Source: Sphaerochaeta sp032144095
GTDB lineage: Bacteria > Spirochaetota > Spirochaetia > Sphaerochaetales > Sphaerochaetaceae
DNA length: 57,394 bases
Assembly: GCF_032144095.1 (NCBI RefSeq)
Contig: NZ_JAVSNJ010000017.1
Span: 1-57,394 of the forward strand
Direction: 5' to 3'
The first letter of the stretch is position 1. Each line of letters starts with the position of its first letter. The notes under the pieces were generated by a model. It worked only from the letters and a program-made list of their open reading frames with translations, was not told where the DNA came from and made no database searches. A program made the translations under genes and the position numbers. Shown here piece after piece: positions 24,550-33,391 of the stretch.

Positions 24550-25506
24550 ATGAATCATAGGATTGTCGTACTTGATGGATATACGCTTAACCCCGGAGAT
24601 CTCTCCTGGGAGGGTTTCTCGGCCTTGGGAGACCTTAAGGTATACGACCGCACAGAGGCCAAGGATATTCTTTCCCGCATCGGGGATGCTGACATTGTCA
24701 TCACCAACAAGACACCCCTAACCAGGGAGACCATCGAGAAGGCTCCTGCGATCAGGTATATCGGGGTGCTGGCAACCGGCTACAATGTGGTGGATGTCCA
24801 GGCAGCCAAGGAAAAGGGCATCCCTGTGTGCAACATCCCTACCTACGGAACGGATGCCGTTGCCCAGTTCGCCTTTGCCATGTTGCTGGAGATCACCAAC
24901 CATGTGGCCCATCACAGTGACGAGGTGAAAAAGGGCAGGTGGACAGCGAGCCCCGACTTCTGCTTCTGGGATACTCCCCTGATGGAGCTTTTGGGAAAGA
25001 CCATTGGCATCATCGGCTTCGGGAGGATCGGGCAGGCAACCGGCCGTATCGCCAAGGCCTTCGGGATGGAGGTGCTCGCCTATGACAGCTACCAGGTCCC
25101 CAATGCCGATGCCACCTATGTTTCCCTCGATGAGCTCTATGCAAAAAGCGATGTCATCGCCCTGCACTGTCCCCTCTTCTCCGAGACTGAGGGCATCATC
25201 AACAAGGAGAGCATTGCCAAGATGAAGGATGGGGTCATCATCCTCAACAACAGCCGTGGTCCGCTGATCGTCGAGCAGGACCTCGCCGATGCCCTGAACA
25301 GTGGCAAGGTCTATGCCGCTGGCCTGGATGTGGTCTCAAGTGAGCCCATCAAGGGTGACAACCCCTTGCTGAAGGCCAAAAACTGCATCATCACCCCACA
25401 CATCAGCTGGGCTCCCAAGGAGAGTAGGACCAGGCTTATGGGCATTGCTGTGGATAACCTGAAGGGATTCCTTGAGGGAAAGCCTGTACATGTGGTGAAC
25501 CAGTGA
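24550..25506 (+). CDS. D-isomer 2-hydroxyacid dehydrogenase (glycerate dehydrogenase-like)
   Basis: This 318-residue NAD(P)-dependent enzyme reduces a 2-oxo acid to the D-hydroxy acid, or the reverse. The nucleotide-binding loop is GIIGFGRIGQATGRIA, and the catalytic triad is visible as Arg in NNSRGPL, Glu in VVSSEP and His in ITPHISWAP. The closest family flavour is hydroxypyruvate reductase/glycerate dehydrogenase, which would join it to the tartronate-semialdehyde and glycerate chemistry of the glucarate genes downstream; this link is inference. ATG 24550 has AGAGGAG at good distance; the TTG at 24508 lies inside the leader hairpin. Confidence 0.88.
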   Translation: MNHRIVVLDGYTLNPGDLSWEGFSALGDLKVYDRTEAKDILSRIGDADIVITNKTPLTRETIEKAPAIRYIGVLATGYNVVDVQAAKEKGIPVCNIPTYGTDAVAQFAFAMLLEITNHVAHHSDEVKKGRWTASPDFCFWDTPLMELLGKTIGIIGFGRIGQATGRIAKAFGMEVLAYDSYQVPNADATYVSLDELYAKSDVIALHCPLFSETEGIINKESIAKMKDGVIILNNSRGPLIVEQDLADALNSGKVYAAGLDVVSSEPIKGDNPLLKAKNCIITPHISWAPKESRTRLMGIAVDNLKGFLEGKPVHVVNQ

Positions 25507-25541
25507 ATCTCAGTACGATCGGTATGTTTGAAAATTGAAAA

Positions 25542-25569
25542 AGAGGGTCTGCTTAAGTGTGGACCCTCT
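25542..25569 (+). terminator. Terminator-like hairpin after the dehydrogenase gene
   Basis: AGAGGGTC (25542-25549) pairs with GACCCTCT (25562-25569). An A-run precedes it but the T-tract is poor, so it may work better on the minus strand or only stabilise the mRNA 3' end. Confidence 0.5.
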
Positions 25570-25748
25570 CACTGAATTGTTTGCATAACAAGCTCTTTTT
25601 CACTGACGTATATCAATATTCCATACAAGTTTCATTATGTTTGTTCGGATTTGAAGCAGCAATGTATGGTATAAAAATCTAATAAGGATTGAGAAAATAT
25701 AATAAAAATATAATAAAAATAATGTTTTTATAAAATTTTACATTTTAG

Positions 25749-25777
25749 TTGACATATATCAAAACCCATTTTACTCT
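25749..25777 (+). promoter_or_regulatory. Promoter of the TctCBA/glucarate operon
   Basis: TTGACA (25749-25754), 17 bases, TACTCT (25772-25777), about 60 bases before the first gene. Confidence 0.5.
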
Positions 25778-25835
25778 ATAAGGGAAAAATGAACCAATAT
25801 TAAGGTTCATACGGAATTATCCTTTGGAGGAAGAA

Positions 25836-26813
25836 ATGAGAAAATTGCTTACAGTTCTTTTGATTCTCGCTATTGCCATGACATCAGTGATGGCTGCTGG
25901 ACAAACTGAGACTGCTGCTGATGCTAGTTCTAAATGGCCCCAGCAACCTATTAACCTTGTCGTTGCATTTGCTGCAGGTGGGAACTCTGACTACAATGCA
26001 CGAGCCCTTGGAAAATATCTCACCAAAGAGCTTGGACAACCTGTTGTTGTAACCAACATTGCTGGTAGCGGCGGTTCAATTGGCGCTGCTCAGGTCAAAG
26101 ATGCAAAGAATGACGGATACACAATCCTTGTGTCCCAGCTTTCCATGAATATCGCACAAGCTGCAAAAATGGTTGATTTCGGATATGAAGATTTCGAACT
26201 TGCTTGTGTTTTCTCTGCTTCTGCAGACGAAGTTCTCGTAGCAAATGCAGATGCTCCCTTTAACACAGTTCAGGAACTTATCGCCGAGTCCCAGAAGAAT
26301 CCTGGAAAGTACAAGCTTACTGCCAACACCGGGGCTTCCACCCAGTGGATTGCAATTGGCCTTCAACAGGCTGGAGCAAAACTTAACATCGTTTCTTCCG
26401 GTGGTTCAGGCGAACGCCTTCCCTTGTTGCTTGGAAGACACGTTGACTTGATCCCAATGCCTTACAATATGGTCCAGGATTATGTAGATAAGGGCCAGTT
26501 TAAGTATATCGCCAACGTTAGCAATGCACGATCTGCTGCTCTTCCTAATCTTCCTACCCTTCGTGAAAGTGGTGTACCCGCCGGCTACTATTACTACAAT
26601 ACAATGTTCTTCCCCAAGGGTACCGATCCGAAGATTGTTGCAAAATTTAGTGAAGCTTGTGGCAAGATTATTACCACCAACGAAGCCTATCAGAAAGAAA
26701 TGGCAGCTTTGTTCCAGGCCCCTACCTATATGAATACAGCTGATACTGTTGCTCATTGGTCACAGGAACTCAAGGAAATGATGGCGATCAGTGATTTGCT
26801 CCAAGGCAAATAA
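25836..26813 (+). CDS. Tripartite tricarboxylate transporter binding protein (TctC family)
   Basis: This 325-residue periplasmic protein starts with a signal peptide ending near VMAAG, followed by a linker with GQTETAAD. The TctC fold is shown by PINLVVAFAAGGNSDYNAR, NIAGSGGSIGAAQVKDA and DGYTILV. Such proteins bind carboxylates by their carboxyl groups; the operon context (glucarate dehydratase, tartronate-semialdehyde reductase) points to glucarate or galactarate as ligand. ATG 25836 has TTGGAGGAAG before it. A 10-base-pair hairpin separates it from the permease genes. Confidence 0.9.
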   Translation: MRKLLTVLLILAIAMTSVMAAGQTETAADASSKWPQQPINLVVAFAAGGNSDYNARALGKYLTKELGQPVVVTNIAGSGGSIGAAQVKDAKNDGYTILVSQLSMNIAQAAKMVDFGYEDFELACVFSASADEVLVANADAPFNTVQELIAESQKNPGKYKLTANTGASTQWIAIGLQQAGAKLNIVSSGGSGERLPLLLGRHVDLIPMPYNMVQDYVDKGQFKYIANVSNARSAALPNLPTLRESGVPAGYYYYNTMFFPKGTDPKIVAKFSEACGKIITTNEAYQKEMAALFQAPTYMNTADTVAHWSQELKEMMAISDLLQGK

Positions 26814-26841
26814 ACAAGCATTGTAAGAATCTATACTTGTT

Positions 26842-26866
26842 GGTCCGGAAACAATGTTTCCGGACC
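26842..26866 (+). promoter_or_regulatory. Intergenic hairpin after the binding-protein gene
   Basis: GGTCCGGAAA (26842-26851) and TTTCCGGACC (26857-26866) form a perfect stem with loop CAATG and no T-tract. It probably stabilises the upstream message or lowers expression of the permease genes. Confidence 0.7.
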
Positions 26867-26902
26867 ATGTATTGACTAGACATATTTTTAGGAGTCAATC
26901 TC

Positions 26903-27463
26903 ATGAATAAAGAATTGAAAAAGGAACTTGGAGTTGGAATTTTTTTTGCTGCTCTTTCCTTTGCATACTTACTAGGGACAACCTTCGTCTCTACCTTTTC
27001 ACCCTTTGGTAACCGAGGTCTTGACTCCAAGTCTGTTCCCATGCTTATCGGTGGTTTAGCTCTTGTTCTCAGCGCTTCGCTTATTATTTCGACATGTATT
27101 AAATACAGGCAAACCAAAGCGACTACAAATCTGAAGAAAGAACAGGTTTGCGACAGCGATGAGGTTGTATGTATCGCTCCTCCTGATGGAGTGGAAATAA
27201 CAGATAAGACCAAAAAATTACCCGTTAAGATGGTCTTGTCAGTTGTTTTCCTAGTGCTGTATTTTGCTCTCTACCAAAGAATTGGGTTTATTCTATCCAG
27301 CATATTCTATCTGATAGCCGAAATATTTCTTCTTACAGAAAAACAGAAAAGAAAGAAATGGGCTCTGTTTATTATCCTTTTTTCAATAGGTGTTACGGTT
27401 TTGATATATGTAGTGTTTACACGCTATCTGACGCTTTTCTTGCCCAGAGGCATTTTAGGATAG
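26903..27463 (+). CDS. TTT small membrane subunit (TctB family)
   Basis: This 186-residue protein has four predicted membrane segments. An N-terminal pair (about residues 11-30 and 46-67) is separated by a hydrophilic loop of about 40 residues from a C-terminal pair (about 110-145 and 152-175). This is the usual layout of TctB, the poorly conserved small subunit of the tripartite tricarboxylate transporter. It sits between the binding protein and the large permease, 11 bases before the latter. Identification rests on position and topology more than on sequence motifs. Confidence 0.82.
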   Translation: MNKELKKELGVGIFFAALSFAYLLGTTFVSTFSPFGNRGLDSKSVPMLIGGLALVLSASLIISTCIKYRQTKATTNLKKEQVCDSDEVVCIAPPDGVEITDKTKKLPVKMVLSVVFLVLYFALYQRIGFILSSIFYLIAEIFLLTEKQKRKKWALFIILFSIGVTVLIYVVFTRYLTLFLPRGILG

Positions 27464-27474
27464 GAGAATTAAAT

Positions 27475-28977
27475 ATGTTTTCAATGTTAGTTGCAGGGTT
27501 TGGTTCGGTTTTCACTGACCCCCTATCCATAATTATGGTTTTTCTTGGAACTGTTGTCGGTATCATCTTTGGAGCCTTGCCGGGGCTTACCACGGTGGCG
27601 GGACTCTCCATGTTCTTGCCCGTAACCTATGCGATGGCTAGTGGTACAGGCCTTTCGATGTTGACGGCAATCTACATCGGAGGTATTTCGGGGGGACTCA
27701 TTTCTGCAATCCTTTTGAATATTCCTGGAACACCTAGTTCCATTGCCACCTGTTTTGAAGGAAGTCCGATGGCCAAAAAGGGAGAAGCTGGTAAAGCCCT
27801 TGGTCTTGGCGTTTTTGCTTCTCTCATCGGTACTGTCTTCGGTATTTCACTTATGATCGTCCTCAGTCCGACGTTGGCAGCCCTTACAATTAAATTTGGG
27901 CCTTGGGAGTATTTTTCGGTCACTATTTTTGCACTTACCCTCATTTCTGCCTTATGCGGAAAGTCAGTGACTAAGGGAGTCCTAAGCGCTTTGTTTGGTA
28001 TGATGTTTGCAACAGTTGGATTATCCCCCATCGATAGTGCAAAACGCTTTACCTTTGGATATCTTCAGCTTACTTCAGGATTTAATCTTCTTGCTGTGTT
28101 GGTTGGATTGTATGCCATCAGTGAGGTGCTTTCCACCGCGGGCAGTGATAAGCCTCCAGCTAAGGTTCTTGCCTATAAGATGAAAGGACTTGGTTTTTCA
28201 ATTAAGGATATTTCTGGGCAGTGGTTCAATATGCTTCGCTCTTCCTTAATTGGACTTGGCATTGGAATCCTTCCTGGCATTGGCGGATCCACGAGCAATC
28301 TCATTGCCTATTCAGTAGCAAAGAACTCCAGTAAATATCCTGAAAAGTTTGGAACAGGAATTCCTGACGGAATCATAGCTTCCGAATCTAGCAACAATGC
28401 ATCCATTGGAGGGGCCATGATACCCCTTTTGACTTTGGGAATACCCGGAGATGGAGCTACTGCAATTTTGCTTGGAGGGTTTATGCTGCACGGTATGCAA
28501 CCAGGACCTCTATTGTTCCAGACGAATGGCGCCACGGTATACCATATTTTTGCTTCCATGATTCTTGCAACCTTCTTCATGGCAATCGTTATGTATGCGG
28601 GGATGAGGTTCTTTGTAAAGATACTCAAGGTTCCTTCAAATATTCTGCTTCCCCTGATTGTCGTCCTTTGTTCCATAGGTGCCTTTGCCCTGAACAATCG
28701 GGTGTTTGACATGTGGAGCTTGTTGCTGTTTGGCCTTATTGGTTTGGCTATGGCAAAAGCAGGAATTCCTGGACCTCCCTTTATTCTTGGTTTTATCTTG
28801 GAAGGTGCTTTTGAAACTAACTTACGACGTGGGCTAGAGTACTCCAATGGTAATTTTCTAGAAGTGTTTACCCGCCCTATTAGCGCAATATTTCTGACAT
28901 TAACTATATTGAGTCTGGTTCTAACATTGATGAGACAGTACCAATCCAACAAGCGTTTGGCGAGCTCTAAAAATTAA
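27475..28977 (+). CDS. TTT large membrane subunit (TctA family)
   Basis: This 500-residue permease has about twelve membrane segments. Family motifs are GIIFGALPGLTTVAGLSMFLP, the substrate-binding repeat NIPGTPSSIATCFEGSPMA, GILPGIGGSTSNLIAY and MIPLLTLGIPGDGATAILLG. It moves the carboxylate delivered by TctC using the ion gradient. ATG 27475 follows AGGAG; the long upstream frame belongs to TctB in another phase. The glucarate dehydratase gene follows 22 bases later, so transport and catabolism are co-transcribed. Confidence 0.93.
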   Translation: MFSMLVAGFGSVFTDPLSIIMVFLGTVVGIIFGALPGLTTVAGLSMFLPVTYAMASGTGLSMLTAIYIGGISGGLISAILLNIPGTPSSIATCFEGSPMAKKGEAGKALGLGVFASLIGTVFGISLMIVLSPTLAALTIKFGPWEYFSVTIFALTLISALCGKSVTKGVLSALFGMMFATVGLSPIDSAKRFTFGYLQLTSGFNLLAVLVGLYAISEVLSTAGSDKPPAKVLAYKMKGLGFSIKDISGQWFNMLRSSLIGLGIGILPGIGGSTSNLIAYSVAKNSSKYPEKFGTGIPDGIIASESSNNASIGGAMIPLLTLGIPGDGATAILLGGFMLHGMQPGPLLFQTNGATVYHIFASMILATFFMAIVMYAGMRFFVKILKVPSNILLPLIVVLCSIGAFALNNRVFDMWSLLLFGLIGLAMAKAGIPGPPFILGFILEGAFETNLRRGLEYSNGNFLEVFTRPISAIFLTLTILSLVLTLMRQYQSNKRLASSKN

Positions 28978-28999
28978 TAACACAGATAAAGGACATACC

Positions 29000-30340
29000 A
29001 TGAATACAAGATGTGAATTTCCTGTAATTACTGAAATGCTTGTCATCCCCGTAGCCGGGCATGATAGCATGTTGCTCTCCCTCAGTGGAGCCCACTCTCC
29101 CTATTTTACCCGTAATATTGTTGTGCTGAAGGATAGTAGTGGCAACACTGGGGTAGGAGAGGTCCATGGTGGTGAGGCCATCACCAAGGCTTTGGAGGAT
29201 TCCATCCCTTTGGTTGTCGGGCAAAGCATCAAGGATTACCGATCTGTGTTGAAGCGTTTGACAGACATCCACAATAACCGTTCCAAGAACAGTGAGGGGT
29301 TGCAAAACCTCTCCTTGGCTAACCTCAAGGATGTGGTCCACTCTGAGACAGCCGTAGAGTGTGCCATGCTCGACCTTTGGGGCCAGTTTGTAGGTTTGCC
29401 TGTATGTGAGCTTCTTGGTGATGGCCGGCAGCGTGAGGATATTGTTGTCCTCGGTTACTTGTTCTACCAGGCTGACAAACGAAAGACAGACCTCCCCTAT
29501 TTGGATGAGAGTGACAGCACAAATCCCTGGTTCAAGGTTAGGCGAAACCCCGCTATGGATGCCCAAGCCATTGTAGAGCAAGCAGCCGCCTTGAAAGAGT
29601 ATTACGGTTTTAAGGACTTCAAGCTTAAAGGTGGTGTATTGGATGGGAAACAGGAGATGGAAGCCATCGCAGCTTTGATCAAGCGCTTCCCTGATGCCCG
29701 GATCAACATCGATCCCAATGGAGCCTGGAAACTTGATGAGGCTGTTGAGCTTTGCAAGGGCAGTGGCCTTACCTACGCTGAAGATCCTTGTGGGACCGAA
29801 CGTGGGTACTCAGGTCGCGAAACCATGGCTGAGTTTAAGATGCGTACAGGCATTCCCACCGCAACGAATATGATCGCTACGGACTGGAAGCAGTTTTATC
29901 ATGCCGTGTGCGAGAAGAGTGTTGACATTGTACTTGCCGACCCACATTTCTGGACGATGTCCGGTTCGGTCCGTATCGCTCAGGTACTTAATGATTGGGG
30001 CCTTACTTGGGGCTCTCACTCAAACAATCACTTTGATATCTCCTTGGCAATATTTGCCCAGTGTGCAGCGGCTGCCCCAGGTGATATCACTGCAATGGAT
30101 ACCCATTGGATCTGGCAGGATGGTCAGCATCTGACCAACAACCCCTATAAGATCAAGGGCGGAAAGATTCATGTTTCGAATGCTCCGGGCTTGGGCCTTG
30201 AGCTGAATATGGATGCAGTGATGAAGGCTAACGAAGTGTATAGGAAACTTCCTGTTGGAGCGCGAAATGACGCTGCCTCTATGCAATACCTCATCAAGGA
30301 CTGGAAGTTTGACAGTAAAAGACCCTGTCTTGTTCGATAA
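29000..30340 (+). CDS. gudD: Glucarate dehydratase
   Basis: This 446-residue enolase-superfamily enzyme dehydrates D-glucarate (and L-idarate) to 5-keto-4-deoxyglucarate. The mandelate-racemase-type active site is complete: the lysines in FKDFKLKGG, metal ligands in INIDPNGAW and YAEDPCG, the ATNM asparagine and the catalytic histidine in SHSNNHFD. The length matches E. coli GudD. It lies in an operon with its transporter upstream and garR downstream. A second full-length paralogue lies at 33392. Confidence 0.93.
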   Translation: MNTRCEFPVITEMLVIPVAGHDSMLLSLSGAHSPYFTRNIVVLKDSSGNTGVGEVHGGEAITKALEDSIPLVVGQSIKDYRSVLKRLTDIHNNRSKNSEGLQNLSLANLKDVVHSETAVECAMLDLWGQFVGLPVCELLGDGRQREDIVVLGYLFYQADKRKTDLPYLDESDSTNPWFKVRRNPAMDAQAIVEQAAALKEYYGFKDFKLKGGVLDGKQEMEAIAALIKRFPDARINIDPNGAWKLDEAVELCKGSGLTYAEDPCGTERGYSGRETMAEFKMRTGIPTATNMIATDWKQFYHAVCEKSVDIVLADPHFWTMSGSVRIAQVLNDWGLTWGSHSNNHFDISLAIFAQCAAAAPGDITAMDTHWIWQDGQHLTNNPYKIKGGKIHVSNAPGLGLELNMDAVMKANEVYRKLPVGARNDAASMQYLIKDWKFDSKRPCLVR

Positions 30341-30364
30341 ATAATATTTTTTAGGAGTATACAT

Positions 30365-31249
30365 ATGAAGATTGGATTTGTAGGACTGGGAATCATGGGA
30401 AAGCCCATGGTGAAGAACCTGCTGAAGGCAGGACATGAAGTGGTGGCATTCGATTTGAACAAGGCAAGTTTGGACGAGGTTGTTGCCTCCGGTGCCGTTG
30501 CAGGCACCTCTGCCGGCGATGTGGCATCGAAGACCCCCCTGGTAATCACCATGCTGCCCAACTCCCCCCATGTGAAGGCCGTTGTCATGGGTGAGGGCGG
30601 CGTCCTCTCCGGTGCCAAGGAAGGCACCATCCTCATCGACATGAGCTCGATAGCTCCCCTTGCCAGCCAGGAAGTGGAGAAGGCCTGTAGGGAGAAGAAG
30701 GTGCGCATGCTCGATGCCCCGGTATCCGGTGGAGAGCCCAAGGCTGTCGACGGGACCCTTGCCATCATGGTAGGTGGGGACAAGGCCCTCTTTGAGGAGG
30801 TCAAGGACATCCTCTTGGTCATGGGTGCCACTGCAGTCCATTGTGGTTCTGTCGGTGCGGGAAACACGACCAAGCTTGCGAACCAGATCATCGTCGCGCT
30901 GAACATCGCGGCAGTCTCCGAGGCCTTCACCCTGGTGAAGAAGGCCGGTGTCGACCCTGAGTTGGTATTCGACGCGATCAAGGGCGGGCTTGCCGGCTCT
31001 ACGGTCATGAACGCCAAGGCCCCGATGATGATGGACTCGAACTTCAAGCCCGGCTTCAAGATCGACCTGCACATCAAGGACCTTGCCAATGCAATGGACA
31101 CGGCCCACAGCGTGGGATCCCCCCTTCCTCTCACCGCCAGTGTGCGTGAGATGATGGAGACCCTCCATGCAGACGGTTTCGGTGGAGACGACCACAGTGC
31201 CCTTGCCCGCTACTATGCCAAGGTCAGCGGCACGAAGATCGGTAAGTAA
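30365..31249 (+). CDS. garR: 2-hydroxy-3-oxopropionate (tartronate semialdehyde) reductase
   Basis: This 294-residue beta-hydroxyacid dehydrogenase reduces tartronate semialdehyde to glycerate with NAD(P)H. The motifs are the N-terminal GFVGLGIMGKPMVKNLLKAGH nucleotide loop, the substrate-binding DAPVSGGEPKAVDGTL and the catalytic lysine in GAGNTTKLANQ. GGAG precedes the ATG. Codon use is visibly more GC-rich than in gudD on its left, hinting at different recent histories within one operon. Its presence implies that the pathway cleaves 5-keto-4-deoxyglucarate to pyruvate and tartronate semialdehyde. Confidence 0.92.
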   Translation: MKIGFVGLGIMGKPMVKNLLKAGHEVVAFDLNKASLDEVVASGAVAGTSAGDVASKTPLVITMLPNSPHVKAVVMGEGGVLSGAKEGTILIDMSSIAPLASQEVEKACREKKVRMLDAPVSGGEPKAVDGTLAIMVGGDKALFEEVKDILLVMGATAVHCGSVGAGNTTKLANQIIVALNIAAVSEAFTLVKKAGVDPELVFDAIKGGLAGSTVMNAKAPMMMDSNFKPGFKIDLHIKDLANAMDTAHSVGSPLPLTASVREMMETLHADGFGGDDHSALARYYAKVSGTKIGK

Positions 31250-31251
31250 GG

Positions 31252-32154
31252 ATGAACATGGACACAAGTTTTATCAAGGGCATAATACCCCCGATAGTGA
31301 CCCCCATCAAAGCCGATGAGACGATAGACGAGGTGGCGCTTAGGCGCCTCGTCGATTTTGTCATCGAAGGCGGAAGTTCAGGCATTCTTGCTTTTGGTTC
31401 CAATGGTGAGTTCTACATGATGGAAGAAGAAGAGATGGAGAAAGGGCTCTCCATTATCGTTGACCAGGTATCAGGGCGTGTGCCTGTCTACATGGGTGTT
31501 GGTGCCATTAGGACTAGCAAATGTATTCGCATTGCCCAGATGGGGGTACGTTGCGGTGCAAAGAGTATCTCGATCCTGCAGCCCATGTTCATCAAACCTA
31601 CCGAGGATGAACTGCTGACACACATTCGTTCCATTGCTGCGAGTGTGGCCGATACTCCCGTGTTGCTCTACAACAACCCGGGCAGGTGTGGCTATGCAAT
31701 GAGTCAGGCCCTTGTGGAGGAGCTTGCCCATTCCATTCCGAATCTGGTGGGGATGAAGGACAGCAGCGGGGACCTTACCCAGACCATGGAGTTCATCAGA
31801 AGAAATGCTGATGTAAACTTTAAGGTGTTCTGTGGCAAGGACACCTTGATATACTCCGGTCTTGGTGTTGGTGCGGTGGGAGCGGTTTGTTCCACAGCTA
31901 ACTATGTTCCCGAACTTGTCTGCTCGATCTATGACAAGTATATGGCAGGCGACATCAAGGGCTCGTTGGAGGCACAGATGCAGCTCAATCCCATCCGTCT
32001 CATGAATGATTACTCGAGCTTTCCTGTTGCTACAAAAGATTGTGCCAATCTGATAGGGATGAATGTTGGAAGCCCTTTTCTGCCAAATAAGCCTTCACCG
32101 GCTAAACAGCAGGAAAACCTTCGCAAAGCATTGTTCGTTGGAGAGCCTTCTTGA
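31252..32154 (+). CDS. DHDPS-family aldolase/dehydratase of the glucarate pathway
   Basis: This 300-residue class I enzyme has the dihydrodipicolinate synthase fold: ILAFGSNGEFYMM, the active-site tyrosine in VLLYNNPGRCGY and the Schiff-base lysine in LVGMKDSSGD. In this context it could cleave 5-keto-4-deoxyglucarate (the role of GarL in E. coli, which is an unrelated metal enzyme), or dehydrate and decarboxylate it to 2-oxoglutarate semialdehyde (KdgD role). The adjoining garR favours aldolase. It starts two bases after the garR stop; an ATG two codons later is equally possible. A strong terminator follows. Confidence 0.85.
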   Translation: MNMDTSFIKGIIPPIVTPIKADETIDEVALRRLVDFVIEGGSSGILAFGSNGEFYMMEEEEMEKGLSIIVDQVSGRVPVYMGVGAIRTSKCIRIAQMGVRCGAKSISILQPMFIKPTEDELLTHIRSIAASVADTPVLLYNNPGRCGYAMSQALVEELAHSIPNLVGMKDSSGDLTQTMEFIRRNADVNFKVFCGKDTLIYSGLGVGAVGAVCSTANYVPELVCSIYDKYMAGDIKGSLEAQMQLNPIRLMNDYSSFPVATKDCANLIGMNVGSPFLPNKPSPAKQQENLRKALFVGEPS

Positions 32155-32202
32155 GTAGAGACCGGGTAGTTTAATAGCGAAAATTTCATTTCAATATAAG
32201 CA

Positions 32203-32228
32203 AATGGCCACCAAATTTGGTGGCCATT
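32203..32228. terminator. Bidirectional terminator between the glucarate operon and iclR gene
   Basis: A perfect 26-base palindrome: AATGGCCACC (32203-32212), AAATTT, GGTGGCCATT (32219-32228). It serves the plus-strand operon and the convergent IclR gene. Confidence 0.85.
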
Positions 32229-32240
32229 GATTTATCCTGT

Positions 32241-33032
32241 TTACATGACAGAAGCGTTCGTATATCCCATCATATAGGATATTTTTGAAGCAGTTTCCTT
32301 AAGCTTGGGAATGGCTCCTTCAATATCCTCTTCGCTCATGTTGGAAGTAAGGGCACTGACACTGATTGCTGCGACAATTACTCCATTTGGCCCAATGATA
32401 GGGACAGCCGAGCAGTTGTCATCATTGATAAACTCATTCCTGTCCCGGGCTACACCATCGATACGTACTTTTGCTAGCAAGGCTTTTAGTCTGGCGGGAT
32501 CTGTAATGGTATCCTGGGTATATTTTGGAAGTCCCTTTTCTGCAATTAGTTTGTCGAGTTCCACTTCACTCAGTTGGCAAGTAAGGATTTTTCCCAAGCC
32601 TGTGCAGTGGAAGGGCAACTGTCTTCCTGGTGTGAAATATGTTCGAGGAGTGCTTTGTGTATCGATACGGTCAAGCATGAGCACTTCTCCGTTATAGAAA
32701 ACAGCCATATTCACATTTGCTCTAGGAAACTGGTTCCAAAGGAGTTCTAGGTAAGGCATGGTCACTTTCCGGATATCTTGCGACTGGAGTGCATTTCTGG
32801 ATAGTTTGAGAGTTTTCAGAGAGACAGCGTAAAGTCCGGTAGTGGGGTCTTTTGTCATATATCCTGAACTTTGCAAACTTGCCAACAGGCGAAAAGCCAT
32901 GTTGCTGTTCACATCCAGTTCATTGCAGACCTCTTGAATAGAGATCGGTCCTGGATGATCTGATGCAAAATCGAGTATTTGAAAACATCGCGCAACTGAT
33001 TTGATATTGTACTTGTCTGATTCGGCTGCCAT
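32241..33032 (-). CDS. IclR-family transcriptional regulator
   Basis: This 263-residue regulator has an N-terminal winged HTH (ISIQEVCNELDVNSNMAFRLLASLQSSGYM) and a C-terminal GAF-like effector domain with TPGRQLPFHCTGLGKIL and GVARDRNEFINDDNCSAVPI. IclR proteins usually control catabolism of carboxylic or sugar acids. It sits between the two glucarate dehydratase genes and is the natural candidate to control both. AAGGAG precedes the ATG. A palindrome over its own -10 region suggests autoregulation. Confidence 0.9.
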   Translation of the reverse strand: MAAESDKYNIKSVARCFQILDFASDHPGPISIQEVCNELDVNSNMAFRLLASLQSSGYMTKDPTTGLYAVSLKTLKLSRNALQSQDIRKVTMPYLELLWNQFPRANVNMAVFYNGEVLMLDRIDTQSTPRTYFTPGRQLPFHCTGLGKILTCQLSEVELDKLIAEKGLPKYTQDTITDPARLKALLAKVRIDGVARDRNEFINDDNCSAVPIIGPNGVIVAAISVSALTSNMSEEDIEGAIPKLKETASKISYMMGYTNASVM

Positions 33033-33069
33033 ACAAACTCCTTCACTATTTGGAAAGGGACTAAAATTC

Positions 33070-33084
33070 TATAATGTCATTATA
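33070..33084. promoter_or_regulatory. Candidate IclR operator
   Basis: TATAATG-T-CATTATA is a perfect 15-base palindrome. On the minus strand its TATAAT can serve as the -10 of iclR, so binding would block transcription. I did not find an exact copy at the other glucarate promoters. Confidence 0.45.
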
Positions 33085-33282
33085 TTATTGCATACTTTTA
33101 CTGGAAATTCAAATTGATAAAAATTATTTTACTTTTTTTTATTATGGAGGATTTTGTATTTTTCTTTTTATATTTTTAGGATTCCTGACAGTATTACGAT
33201 GAATGTATGAAATTGTTAGTTCCAAGTGATTTATATTGGAATTATAAAATTTGATGTAATATTTAAAACTTTCTAATAAAAA

Positions 33283-33311
33283 TTGACAAATATTAGATTC
33301 AGATATAATAT
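33283..33311 (+). promoter_or_regulatory. Promoter of the second glucarate dehydratase gene
   Basis: TTGACA (33283-33288), 17 bases, TAATAT (33306-33311); an overlapping TATAAT gives 15-base spacing. Confidence 0.55.
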
Positions 33312-33391
33312 TTATAATACCAATAGTAAGATATGTATATTTCACTAAGTACAATAGAAGACCACGAAAAGCACAGCAGGAGGAATTTTGT

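Larger units (their letters stand above)
25507..25835. other. 329-base AT-rich intergenic region before the TTT operon
   Basis: It holds a hairpin just after the dehydrogenase gene (25542-25569), then about 170 very AT-rich bases with a repeated ATATAATAAAA, and a promoter near 25750. No gene is seen. Confidence 0.6.
33033..33391. other. 359-base AT-rich divergent region between iclR and the second glucarate dehydratase gene
   Basis: Very AT-rich and without a convincing gene. It holds the iclR promoter with a palindrome (33070-33084) and the promoter of the second dehydratase (33283-33311), which leaves a leader of about 70 bases. Confidence 0.6.

Noticed and set aside
30020..31267. A 415-codon open frame on the minus strand
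   Set aside because: It is antisense to garR and the end of gudD, has no ribosome-binding site or family, and its composition mirrors the GC-rich garR codons.
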